Part shown: one piece after another, positions 17,393-27,728 of the stretch
Layout: each line of letters opens with the position of its first letter
Position numbering within the stretch: position 1 is the first letter of the stretch
Assembly (NCBI GenBank): GCA_050944355.1
Contig: JBMNQX010000001.1
Coordinates: 124,001-188,000, forward strand
Length of the DNA stretch: 64,000 bases
Reading direction: 5' to 3'
DNA from: UBA4285 sp050944355
Lineage (GTDB): Bacteria; Bacillota; Clostridia; Lachnospirales; Lachnospiraceae
Notes under the pieces: model-generated
The model's database searches: none
The model's input: only the letters and a program-made list of their open reading frames with translations
Told to the model about the DNA's origin: nothing
Translations under genes and position numbers: made by a program

Positions 17393-17541
17393 CGTTCTGC
17401 CACTTCCATATATTCCGCAAACATATTATAATGAAAAAGGCTTCGTATAGGGAAAGGTTTATTTATCCAGTAATAGAGAAGTGGCCGTTACAGGCCTGGC
17501 TGCGGGGGAGGAGATCCGGAACAGTACCGGAGATAAAGCAC

Positions 17542-18789
17542 ATGAGGACGATTCCCAGTTGGATACAGTTTCTGATCATTCTTCAGATGGTCATGGCAGT
17601 TCCTATGATATGGACAGGTGTTGTGGCAGCGAAAGGTCTGATCAGAAAACGGGTTATACCGGCGGCTGCCGATGTCTGCAATCGGTTCGCGGTTGTTATC
17701 TGTGCAAAGAATGAGGAAAAAGTTATCGCCAGACTCCTGGGGAGCCTGCAGAAGCAGGATTATCCGAGGAGTTGTTTTCATGTTTTTCTTCTCGCCGATC
17801 ACTGTACGGATCGGACGGTGGACATCGCGAAGACTTTCGACGGTGTGACTGTCTATGAGCGCAAGAGCGGTCCGACAGGGGGAAAAGGCGATGTTCTGAA
17901 CTGGGGCATTCAGCGGATTCTCGCTGAGTACGGCAGGACGATAGACGCATTTGCATTCTTTGATGCTGACAATATTCCCAGAACTGACTTTCTGTCCCGG
18001 ATAAATGAGTATCTCGTCAGCGGCGAAAAAATCGTTCAGGGTCACCGGATTGCCGGCGATCTTGCGGACGGACAGCGCACAATTGTGACGGAATGGTTTA
18101 AAGTTTACTGGCTGCTGTACTCATCACTGTTCTCCTACACGAGACAGAAGCTTGGATTTTCGGCATTTCTCACGGGTACCGGCTTTGCCGCATCCAAAGA
18201 GGTTCTTGAGCACGGGTGGAATACCAGCTCAATCACGGAAGATGTTGAGATGTCAGTGACTTCCTGCGCGAAAGGCTATCGGGTCGCGTATGCGCTCGAG
18301 GCAGTGTGCTATGACGAGCAGCCTTCCAGTTTTTCGGTCATGATGAGGCAGCTCACGAGATGGTGCACAGGTGCGTATCAGATTCTGCCGCACTATCTGT
18401 CACTGTGGTTTTCCGGCATGTACCGGCCGAAGGCGGGCAGCGGCTATCGCCTGCGGATCACGGACAATCTCATGATGCTTCTCATGGGCCCGGCCGGGGC
18501 GCTCGGACTGGTTCTCGGCATCGTGGTCAACCTTTACTGGGTATCGATTCACCCGATTGTCATCAGTGTTATGACGGCAGCCGGTTTCCTGGCGATGGCC
18601 CTTGCGCTCCGTTTCTTCATCCGGAAGTTTTATCATCTCAAAAATATGGATGGAATGTTCCCCGGATATTATTTTATCGGCGTATTCCTGTTCTTCTATT
18701 CGCTGTGCTCACTCCGCAGCTGGATTTTCCCGCAGACGGAATGGAAGAGAATTGAGCATCGGGGTATTAATGTTGAGGAGAATGGCTGA
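17542..18789 (+). CDS. Membrane glycosyltransferase, family 2 (QxxRW type)
   Basis: A 415-residue protein from the ATG at 17542, preceded by GGAGATAA. Earlier in-frame starts (GTG at 17386, ATG at 17431) lie in the divergent promoter region and have no ribosome site. It has an N-terminal membrane helix, a GT-A domain with FAVVICAKNEE, a DxD-like FFDADN and QLTRWCTGAYQ (QxxRW), then three C-terminal membrane helices. This is the layout of processive or membrane-bound GT2 enzymes that use nucleotide sugars at the inner face of the membrane. The product is unknown. The next gene begins three bases later. Confidence 0.85.
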   Translation: MRTIPSWIQFLIILQMVMAVPMIWTGVVAAKGLIRKRVIPAAADVCNRFAVVICAKNEEKVIARLLGSLQKQDYPRSCFHVFLLADHCTDRTVDIAKTFDGVTVYERKSGPTGGKGDVLNWGIQRILAEYGRTIDAFAFFDADNIPRTDFLSRINEYLVSGEKIVQGHRIAGDLADGQRTIVTEWFKVYWLLYSSLFSYTRQKLGFSAFLTGTGFAASKEVLEHGWNTSSITEDVEMSVTSCAKGYRVAYALEAVCYDEQPSSFSVMMRQLTRWCTGAYQILPHYLSLWFSGMYRPKAGSGYRLRITDNLMMLLMGPAGALGLVLGIVVNLYWVSIHPIVISVMTAAGFLAMALALRFFIRKFYHLKNMDGMFPGYYFIGVFLFFYSLCSLRSWIFPQTEWKRIEHRGINVEENG

Positions 18790-18792
18790 TAT

Positions 18793-20367
18793 ATGAAAGA
18801 CTTAAAGGCTTCGGATATATTCAGTGTAGACGGAGCACCGGATCTTGACAGTCCGGAAACGAAGACGATATCCGAATCAGACAGTTCAGAAACAGAGCCG
18901 GTCTCACAGACGGCTGAAAACACGCCGGCAGAAACACCGAAAACAGAAACACCGCAGACAGCGGGGCCGGCAGAAGAACAGCAGACATCCGCGCCGGAGA
19001 CAGAATCACGCAAGACATCGGAACCGGCCACGACAGATGCAGAGACTCCGGCGGCAACAGATGCTGAAAAGCCGGAAACTGGCAGGAAACTGCCTGCCGC
19101 CGCGGCGGACAATCAGAGGACGGATGAGAAGGCAGCCGGAGAAAAGCCCCGGCGTTCCCATCCGCTCTTTTATATGATTGCCGGTGCCGCGCTGATTATT
19201 CTTGTCTTTATGGGATTTTTGTTTCTGCGCAAAAACGAAACAAAAGAGACGGTCGATGTCACCGGATATCTTGTTTTTACGGCGGAGGGAAATGACGGAG
19301 CCGGGAAAGTCAGTGTGACGTTTGATGAAGACCGTTTTGTGAACGATTACGGCGCCAGGATTCAGATCAACCGTGACCGGTATCTACGGGAAGGGCTTTC
19401 AGAGCAGGCGCTTGACGAAGAACAGCCGGCGCTCATTCTGGCGCAGTACCTGGAGGCCAATATCACGGTAAATGCGGATCAGGGAAAGCTCGTCAACGGC
19501 GATACCGTAGAAGCGGTAATTACAGCAGATTCCGAGGCGCTCTCTGACATTTACAATGTGACGCTGACGACTGTGAACGTGCCATTTGTCATCAGTGGTC
19601 TGAACAAACTTACGTCATTTGATCCGTTTGACGGCGTGACGATTGAATATTCCGGCGTTTCGCCGGACGCGACGGCAAAAATTGTCCGGTCCGGCCAGGC
19701 GCTTTCAGATAATATTCCGATGAAACTGGACAAGAGTACCGGGATTTCAAACGGCGATGTGATCACGGTGAGTCTTGATGTTGAGGATCCGGAACAATAC
19801 TGCATTGAAAAGCTGGGCAGGACGCCTCTGAGGACGTCAGCCACTTACACGGTAACTTCAGCTGATTCCTGGCTCTCTGACGCGGAACAGCTGACAGGCG
19901 CGGATCTGTCAGAAATCAAGAGCAGCGCCGCAAAGGCGGCATCCGGGGAAATCGCCGCCGACACCGGGGATGACACTCTCAGGCCGGAAATCAGCTATGC
20001 CGGGTACTATCTGTTTTCTGGCAGCAGTTCGTCGGAAACGAAAAATATCCTGTATGTGATTCTTGAGGTAAAAGCGGATGACACTCTGAGCGGCGATGAT
20101 CTGACGGACAACACATGGTATGCGTGTGTGGTCTATGAAAATGTAGTCATTACGGAAGACGGCATTGAGTATGATGATCCGGTGCTGGAAGGCGACAACC
20201 TTTTCGTGACGAGCAGCAATAACACGGACCTGCGCACTTCTCACGTCGTCGGATACCGCACACAGCTTCAGGTCAAGAAAGAAATGCTTCTGAAATCAGA
20301 CAGCAGATATACGGTCACGACTGACTTTGATCTGAGTGATGACGGTTTGCAATCTGAGACCGGGTAA
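18793..20367 (+). CDS. Membrane-anchored protein of unknown function
   Basis: A 524-residue protein with three parts: an N-terminal tail of about 115 residues very rich in Glu, Thr, Pro and Ala; one membrane helix at about residues 122-145 (FYMIAGAALIILVFMGFLFL); and an outer part of about 375 residues rich in beta strands, with short Ig- or FKBP-like units (for example FDPFDGVTIEYSGVSPDA). There is no signal peptide, so the tail should be cytoplasmic. No family is recognised. It is tightly linked to the glycosyltransferase gene and may regulate or assist it. Confidence 0.8.
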   Translation: MKDLKASDIFSVDGAPDLDSPETKTISESDSSETEPVSQTAENTPAETPKTETPQTAGPAEEQQTSAPETESRKTSEPATTDAETPAATDAEKPETGRKLPAAAADNQRTDEKAAGEKPRRSHPLFYMIAGAALIILVFMGFLFLRKNETKETVDVTGYLVFTAEGNDGAGKVSVTFDEDRFVNDYGARIQINRDRYLREGLSEQALDEEQPALILAQYLEANITVNADQGKLVNGDTVEAVITADSEALSDIYNVTLTTVNVPFVISGLNKLTSFDPFDGVTIEYSGVSPDATAKIVRSGQALSDNIPMKLDKSTGISNGDVITVSLDVEDPEQYCIEKLGRTPLRTSATYTVTSADSWLSDAEQLTGADLSEIKSSAAKAASGEIAADTGDDTLRPEISYAGYYLFSGSSSSETKNILYVILEVKADDTLSGDDLTDNTWYACVVYENVVITEDGIEYDDPVLEGDNLFVTSSNNTDLRTSHVVGYRTQLQVKKEMLLKSDSRYTVTTDFDLSDDGLQSETG

Positions 20368-20375
20368 GTTAGAAT
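20347..20375 (+). promoter_or_regulatory. Putative sigma-A promoter for leuCD-thrC
   Basis: TTGCAA (20347-20352), a 17-base spacer and TAGAAT (20370-20375). The -35 lies in the final codons of the previous gene. No T-box or leader peptide is visible before leuC. Confidence 0.5.
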
Positions 20376-20408
20376 ATAGCGAAAATCTGAACAGACAGGA
20401 GGCCATTT

Positions 20409-21674
20409 ATGGGCATGACAATGTCACAGAAAGTTCTGGCGTCGCACGCGGGGCTTTCGGAAGTTAAAGCGGGTCAGCTGATTGAAGCGGATCTGGACAT
20501 GGTTCTCGGTAACGACATCACTTCTCCTGTGGCAATCCGTGAACTTGACAAGTTTCATAAGAAGACTGTTTTTGACAAGGACAAAATTGCCCTTGTTCCG
20601 GATCACTTCGTCCCGAACAAAGACATCAAGTCCGCGGAAAACTGCGCATGCCTGCGCGCTTTCGCGAAAGAAAACAAAATCACAAATTATTTTGAAGTCG
20701 GACAGATGGGCATTGAGCATGCGCTTCTCCCGGAAAAAGGTCTTGTTGTGGCGGGCGATCTCGTGATCGGCGCCGATTCTCACACCTGCACGTACGGCGC
20801 GCTCGGAGCGTTCTCGACGGGTGTCGGATCCACCGATATGGCAGCCGGCATGGTCACCGGCAAGGCCTGGTTCAAAGTTCCGTCTGCCATCAAAGTGATT
20901 CTCCACGGCAAATGCCGCAAATGGGTCAGCGGCAAAGATGTCATTCTTCATCTGATCGGCGAAATCGGCGTCGACGGAGCGCTGTATCAGTCTCTTGAGT
21001 TTACAGGCGACGGCGTCTCCTCTCTTTCGATGGATGACCGCTTCACGATCTGCAATATGGCGATTGAGGCCGGCGCGAAGAACGGAATCTTTCCGGTTGA
21101 CGACAAGACGAGAGAGTATATGGCGGCACATTCCAAAAAGGTTCCGCACGAATACACGGCGGATCCGGATGCCGAGTACACGAAAACGGTGACAATTGAT
21201 CTCTCGGCTCTTGAGCCGACCGTGGCGTTCCCGCATCTTCCGGAAAACACAAAGACGGTCAGCGAAGCGGGAGATGTGAAGATCGATCAGGTCGTAATCG
21301 GATCCTGTACAAACGGGCGTTATGACGATATCCGGACGGCTTACGAAATTCTGAAAGGAAGAAAAGTGGCGGACGGACTGCGTGTCATCATCATTCCGGC
21401 TACGCAGGACGTATATCTCAGAGCGGTAAAAGAGGGCATGATCGCCGCTTTTATTGAGGCGGGAGCTGTCGTATCCACGCCAACCTGCGGCCCGTGTCTC
21501 GGCGGATATATGGGAATCCTGGCGGCACACGAGAGATGCGTCTCGACGACAAACCGCAATTTTGTCGGCCGCATGGGCGATGTGACTTCGGAAGTATATC
21601 TGGCGAGTCCGGCTGTGGCAGCGGCGAGTGCCGTGACAGGCAGAATCAGCCAGCCGTCGGATCTCGGACTTTGA
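20409..21674 (+). CDS. leuC: 3-isopropylmalate dehydratase, large subunit
   Basis: A 421-residue aconitase-family protein of the shorter, archaeal/clostridial LeuC type. The cluster ligands are visible in GSCTNGRYDD and TPTCGPCLGG; conserved substrate-site stretches are IGADSHTCTYGALGAFSTGVGSTD and SPAVAAASAVTG. With LeuD it isomerises 2- to 3-isopropylmalate in leucine synthesis. AGGAGG lies before the ATG. leuA and leuB are not in the window. A homoaconitase-like or citraconate substrate range is possible for this subfamily. Confidence 0.93.
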   Translation: MGMTMSQKVLASHAGLSEVKAGQLIEADLDMVLGNDITSPVAIRELDKFHKKTVFDKDKIALVPDHFVPNKDIKSAENCACLRAFAKENKITNYFEVGQMGIEHALLPEKGLVVAGDLVIGADSHTCTYGALGAFSTGVGSTDMAAGMVTGKAWFKVPSAIKVILHGKCRKWVSGKDVILHLIGEIGVDGALYQSLEFTGDGVSSLSMDDRFTICNMAIEAGAKNGIFPVDDKTREYMAAHSKKVPHEYTADPDAEYTKTVTIDLSALEPTVAFPHLPENTKTVSEAGDVKIDQVVIGSCTNGRYDDIRTAYEILKGRKVADGLRVIIIPATQDVYLRAVKEGMIAAFIEAGAVVSTPTCGPCLGGYMGILAAHERCVSTTNRNFVGRMGDVTSEVYLASPAVAAASAVTGRISQPSDLGL

Positions 21675-21689
21675 CAGGAGGACAGTATA

Positions 21690-22184
21690 ATGCAGGCAGA
21701 AGGAACTGTTTTTAAGTACGGCGACAATGTTGACACGGATGTCATTATTCCGGCGCGCTATCTGAATACGTCTGTTCCGGAAGAACTGGCCGCTCACTGT
21801 ATGGAAGATATCGACAAGACATTTGTCAAGAGAGTGCATAAAGGCGACATCATCGTGGCCGGCAAAAACTTCGGGTGCGGCTCATCCAGAGAGCACGCGC
21901 CAATCGCCATCAAGGCGGCAGGCGTGAGCTGTGTGATTGCGCCGACATTTGCCAGGATTTTTTACCGCAATTCCATCAACATCGGGCTCCCGATCGTCGA
22001 GTGTCCGGAGGCTGCCGAGGAGATTCAGGAAGGCGACAGAGTAAAGGTCGATTTTGACAGCGGCGTCATCACGGACGAGACAACCGGGAAGACATTTCAG
22101 GGACAGTCGTTTCCGGAGTTCATGCAGAAAATCATCAACGCGAACGGTCTGATCAACTATATCAACGGGCAGACGGAGCAGTAA
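21690..22184 (+). CDS. leuD: 3-isopropylmalate dehydratase, small subunit
   Basis: A 164-residue LeuD with the swivel-domain motifs GDNVDTDVIIPARYLN and GKNFGCGSSREHAP and the 'YRNSINIGLPIV' stretch. It completes the active site of the LeuCD heterodimer. It follows leuC by 15 bases with an AGGAGG site. Confidence 0.95.
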   Translation: MQAEGTVFKYGDNVDTDVIIPARYLNTSVPEELAAHCMEDIDKTFVKRVHKGDIIVAGKNFGCGSSREHAPIAIKAAGVSCVIAPTFARIFYRNSINIGLPIVECPEAAEEIQEGDRVKVDFDSGVITDETTGKTFQGQSFPEFMQKIINANGLINYINGQTEQ

Positions 22185-22190
22185 GGGGTT

Positions 22191-23684
22191 ATGATGGACG
22201 TTGTATACACAAGTACAAGAGATGCGAATGTGAGAGTGACAGCTTCGCAGGCGATTCTGAAGGGCCTTTCGGATGACGGCGGGCTGTTCGTGCCGGTAAA
22301 ACTGCCGAAATTTGACAAGACGCTCACAGAGTTCGCTTCCATGGACTATAAGGGCGTGGCATATGAAGTGATGAAGCTTCTTCTCTCGGATTTCACAGAA
22401 GAAGAGCTGAAGAACTGTATCGACAGAGCCTATGACAGCAAATTCGACACGGATGTGATTGCCCCGCTTTCCGAGGCGGAGGGGCGGTATTTCCTCGAGC
22501 TGTATCACGGAAAGACAATTGCTTTCAAGGATATGGCGCTCTCGATCCTGCCTCATCTGATGACGACGGCGGCGCGCAAAAATCATGTGACCCATGAGAT
22601 TGTCATTCTGACCGCAACGTCGGGTGACACCGGCAAAGCGGCACTGGCCGGCTTTGCGGATGTTCCGGGGACGAGGATCATCGTTTTTTATCCGAAAAAC
22701 GGCGTATCCCCGATTCAGGAAAAGCAGATGGTCACACAGAAGGGCGGGAACACGTATGTGTTCGGCATTCACGGCAACTTCGACGACGCACAGAGCGGCG
22801 TGAAGAAGATTTTCTCCGACAGGGAACTCGGACGTAAGATGGACAAGGCCGGTTATCAGTTCTCCAGCGCCAATTCCATCAATATCGGGCGCCTTGTACC
22901 GCAGATTGTATATTATGTGTACGCGTATTCAAGACTTGTCGCATATGACCGCATCAAAGCCGGTGATCCGATCAACTGTGTCGTTCCGACCGGCAACTTC
23001 GGCAATATTCTGGCTGCTTTCTATGCAAAGCAGATGGGGCTTCCGGTAAACAAACTGATCTGCGCGTCAAACTCAAATAAGGTTCTCTGTGATTTCTTCC
23101 ACACAGGCGAGTATGACCGCAACCGTGAATTTATCATGACGACTTCACCGTCGATGGATATTCTGATCTCCTCAAATCTGGAGAGACTGATCTACTGGAT
23201 CACCGGTGAAGACGCGCCCCGCACAAAGGCGTTTATGGATCAGCTCGCGAAGACGGGCGATTATACGATCACACCGGATATGCGCGCGAAGCTATCTGAC
23301 TTTTACGGAGGCTTTGCGACGGAAGAGGAAGACGCCGCGGAGATCCGCCGCATATTTGATGACGCCGGGTATCTCATCGACACGCATACGGCGATCGCTT
23401 CCTGCGTTTACGGAAAATATGTCAAAGATACGGGCGACAAGACGCCGTCTGTGATCGCTTCGACGGCGAGTCCGTTCAAGTTCACGAGAAGTGTCCTCGC
23501 CGCCATCCGCCCGGGTGAAAACCTGACGGGCGATGATCTGGATCTGGCCGATGAACTCTCGAAAATAAGCGGAGTTCCGGTTCCGGCCGCCGTATCCGAT
23601 TTGCGCACGGCGCCGGTTCTCCACAAGCGCGTCGTCGACGCGGCTGACATGAAAAAAGCAGTCGAGAAAACACTGGGAATTTAA
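22191..23684 (+). CDS. thrC: Threonine synthase
   Basis: A 497-residue PLP enzyme that turns phosphohomoserine into threonine. The start (YTSTRDANVRVTASQAI) and the length are those of the long ThrC class. The PLP lysine is in GKTIAFKDMALS, the phosphate loop is TSGDTGKAAL, and VPTGNFGNI is conserved. ATGs at 22191 and 22194 are both possible. It is the last gene of the leuCD-thrC unit and is followed by a terminator. Confidence 0.95.
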   Translation: MMDVVYTSTRDANVRVTASQAILKGLSDDGGLFVPVKLPKFDKTLTEFASMDYKGVAYEVMKLLLSDFTEEELKNCIDRAYDSKFDTDVIAPLSEAEGRYFLELYHGKTIAFKDMALSILPHLMTTAARKNHVTHEIVILTATSGDTGKAALAGFADVPGTRIIVFYPKNGVSPIQEKQMVTQKGGNTYVFGIHGNFDDAQSGVKKIFSDRELGRKMDKAGYQFSSANSINIGRLVPQIVYYVYAYSRLVAYDRIKAGDPINCVVPTGNFGNILAAFYAKQMGLPVNKLICASNSNKVLCDFFHTGEYDRNREFIMTTSPSMDILISSNLERLIYWITGEDAPRTKAFMDQLAKTGDYTITPDMRAKLSDFYGGFATEEEDAAEIRRIFDDAGYLIDTHTAIASCVYGKYVKDTGDKTPSVIASTASPFKFTRSVLAAIRPGENLTGDDLDLADELSKISGVPVPAAVSDLRTAPVLHKRVVDAADMKKAVEKTLGI

Positions 23685-23708
23685 AACATTTACCATCCAT
23701 GACAAATG

Positions 23709-23741
23709 GGCGGCGGTCCGTGAGGGGCTGCCGCCTTTTTT
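23709..23741 (+). terminator. Rho-independent terminator after thrC
   Basis: GGCGGC (23709-23714) pairs with GCCGCC (23730-23735) in an extended GC-rich stem, followed by six T residues. Confidence 0.88.
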
Positions 23742-23796
23742 CAGCCACAATTTGTGGTGATTTATAAATAATTTATACAATTTCTTGCGATATCAG

Positions 23797-23825
23797 TTGA
23801 CATAATTTGAGGAGTGTTGTACTTT
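23797..23825 (+). promoter_or_regulatory. Promoter of the hrcA-grpE-dnaK-dnaJ operon
   Basis: Perfect TTGACA (23797-23802), a 17-base spacer and a weak -10 TACTTT (23820-23825). The CIRCE operator begins 13 bases after the -10, near the predicted start of transcription. Confidence 0.65.
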
Positions 23826-23838
23826 ATGTATGTCGATG

Positions 23839-23865
23839 TTAGCACTCAATACATACGAGTGCTAA
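23839..23865. promoter_or_regulatory. CIRCE operator (HrcA-binding site)
   Basis: A perfect inverted repeat TTAGCACTC-N9-GAGTGCTAA, identical to the CIRCE consensus. HrcA, encoded immediately downstream, should bind here and repress the operon until heat shock titrates GroE. Confidence 0.97.
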
Positions 23866-23888
23866 TTGACATCAGAAAGGAGCGGTGA

Positions 23889-24986
23889 ATGGCAGAACAG
23901 AATGACGAGCTGGATGAGCGCAAACAGCAGATTCTCAAAGCAGTCATTGATACGTATCTTGCGACGGGCGAACCGGTAGGTTCCAGAACGATCTCAAAGT
24001 ACACAGATCTGAAACTCAGTTCTGCGACGATCCGCAATGAGATGGCAGATCTGGAAGACATGGGTTACGTGATGGCTCCTCACACATCGGCCGGCCGGAT
24101 TCCGACTGACAAGGGCTATCGCTTCTATGTCGACAAGATGATGGAGATCATGAAGCAGAACAATGACGAGATCGAGAAGAAACAGAAAGATCTCGACAAG
24201 CGGGAAAAAGAACTCGACGACATGAAGGAGCTCATCAATTCCAAGGTTGACAAAATGGATGACCTCCTCAAAAATGTGGCCAAGCTTCTCGCGAAGGACA
24301 CGAATTACGCTTCGATGATCTCAACGCCTTCCGTAAAAAGCAGCAAGCTTAAGTTTATCCAGCTGACTTATCTGGGAAGCGGTAAAATTCTTCTTGTCAT
24401 TGTGATGGACGGGAACCTGATTCGCAGCAAAGTCGTTGAGGTTTCCGGGGAGATCACCCAGGAGCAGGTTCTGAAGCTCAATCTGCTGCTCAACACAACG
24501 CTGAACGGACTCACACTGGAGCAGATGAATCTCGCGCTGATGTCGGGGCTTGAATCAAAGGCCGGACAGGAACACGGACAGATCATCCGCGAAGTGATGC
24601 AGGCTCTGATTGAAACAATTCAGAATGCAGACAACCTGCAGATTTATATAAGTGGAGCCACCAATATTTTCAAGTACCCGGAGCTCAGTGATTCCTCGAC
24701 CGCCAGTGAGCTGATCAGCACGCTGGAAGACAAACAGGGCTTGACGAGCCTGATCAAATCCGACAGGGATTCGGACGAGGAAGACGGCATCACGGTCTAC
24801 ATCGGCGATGAAACGCCGGTAGAGACCATGAAAGACTGCTCCGTTGTCACTGCGACGTATGAGCTGCAGGACGGAATGAAAGGTACCATAGGGATCATAG
24901 GGCCGCGGCGGATGGATTATGAAAAAGTCGTTGAGACTTTGAGGACGATCCGAACGCAGCTTGATGATATGTTTAACAAATCTTAG
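23889..24986 (+). CDS. hrcA: Heat-inducible transcription repressor HrcA
   Basis: A 365-residue HrcA. The N-terminal winged helix is clear (RKQQILKAVIDTYLATGEP, then SSATIRNEMADLEDMGY and PHTSAGRIPTDKGYRFYVD). A charged coiled coil of about 40 residues follows (about residues 90-135), and the C-terminal part is the GAF-like dimer domain (GTIGIIGPRRMDYEKVV). It represses its own operon through CIRCE. GrpE follows after 17 bases. Confidence 0.97.
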   Translation: MAEQNDELDERKQQILKAVIDTYLATGEPVGSRTISKYTDLKLSSATIRNEMADLEDMGYVMAPHTSAGRIPTDKGYRFYVDKMMEIMKQNNDEIEKKQKDLDKREKELDDMKELINSKVDKMDDLLKNVAKLLAKDTNYASMISTPSVKSSKLKFIQLTYLGSGKILLVIVMDGNLIRSKVVEVSGEITQEQVLKLNLLLNTTLNGLTLEQMNLALMSGLESKAGQEHGQIIREVMQALIETIQNADNLQIYISGATNIFKYPELSDSSTASELISTLEDKQGLTSLIKSDRDSDEEDGITVYIGDETPVETMKDCSVVTATYELQDGMKGTIGIIGPRRMDYEKVVETLRTIRTQLDDMFNKS

Positions 24987-25003
24987 AAGAAAGGAAGGCA
25001 GCC

Positions 25004-25663
25004 GTGTCAGAAAAAGAAAAGAACAAGGCAGCAGAGGCAGCAGAAGAGAAATCTTCCAAAGCAGACAACTGCGGAAAAGTTTCCAGGGAAGTAGAAAAAG
25101 AAGAAAAGAAAGCCGGGACAGTGTCAGAGACGAAGCCGGAAGAAAAGAAAGCCGAATCGTCTGAGACCGCCAGGGAAGAGAAAAAGGAAGCTGAAGATAC
25201 AGAGAAAGAGAAGAAAGCAAAACCAGATCCGAAAGATGAAGAGATTGCGAAACTAAAGGATCAGGTTATGCGTCAGATGGCTGAGTTCGACAATTACCGC
25301 AAGAGAACGGAAAAAGAAAAAGCTTCGATGTATGACATCGGTGCGATCGATGTCATAAAGAAACTTCTTCCGATAGTCGATAACTTTGAGCGCGGCCTGG
25401 CTCTTCTCACAGACGATGAAAAGAAGCTGCCATTTGCCGACGGCATGGAAAAGGTCTACCGGCAGACAACAAAGATGCTGTCAGATCTCGGCGTAGAGCC
25501 GATTGAAGCCGTCGGAAAGACTTTCGATCCGGACAAGCACAATGCCGTGCTGCATTGTGAGGATGATTCGGTCGGAGCCAATACAGTAGTACAGGAACTT
25601 GAGAAAGGATATACCTACCACGACACAGTTGTGCGTTACAGCATGGTCAAGGTAGCGAACTGA
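25004..25663 (+). CDS. grpE: Nucleotide exchange factor GrpE
   Basis: A 219-residue GrpE with a GTG start at 25004 after AAGGAAGG. The first 80 residues are an unusually long Lys/Glu-rich tail. The coiled coil (IAKLKDQVMRQMAEFDNYRKR) and the C-terminal beta wing (VGANTVVQELEKGYTYHDTVVRYSMVKV) are typical. It releases ADP from DnaK as a dimer and acts as a thermosensor in some species. Confidence 0.96.
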   Translation: MSEKEKNKAAEAAEEKSSKADNCGKVSREVEKEEKKAGTVSETKPEEKKAESSETAREEKKEAEDTEKEKKAKPDPKDEEIAKLKDQVMRQMAEFDNYRKRTEKEKASMYDIGAIDVIKKLLPIVDNFERGLALLTDDEKKLPFADGMEKVYRQTTKMLSDLGVEPIEAVGKTFDPDKHNAVLHCEDDSVGANTVVQELEKGYTYHDTVVRYSMVKVAN

Positions 25664-25680
25664 CAGGAGGATAAAATATT

Positions 25681-27603
<1,923 letters not shown>

Positions 27604-27646
27604 TCTGACAGTGTGTCACACAGGACTGTGACGCAGCTGTAGAAAC

Positions 27647-27691
27647 CGTGCGCCGGGGGCGGTCTTAAGGCAGACCGTTCCTGGGCGTACG
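27647..27691 (+). other. Stable RNA hairpin between dnaK and dnaJ
   Basis: In the 125-base gap the run from CGTGCGCC (27647) to GGGCGTACG (ending 27691) folds into an imperfect stem of about 18 pairs, with the perfect inner arms CGGTCT and AGACCG around the loop TAAGGC. No T tract follows, so it is not a standard terminator. It may set the amount of dnaJ mRNA by processing or partial termination. Confidence 0.6.
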
Positions 27692-27728
27692 TGTGTTTAG
27701 ACTTGAAGAAAGAATGGGGTAGGGTACG

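Noticed and set aside
17323..17400. Purine riboswitch in front of purF
   Set aside because: The leader after the promoter is only about 34 bases, too short for the aptamer.
20424..21839. A 471-codon open frame antisense to leuC
   Set aside because: It is a shadow of leuC and leuD, with no ribosome site or motif.
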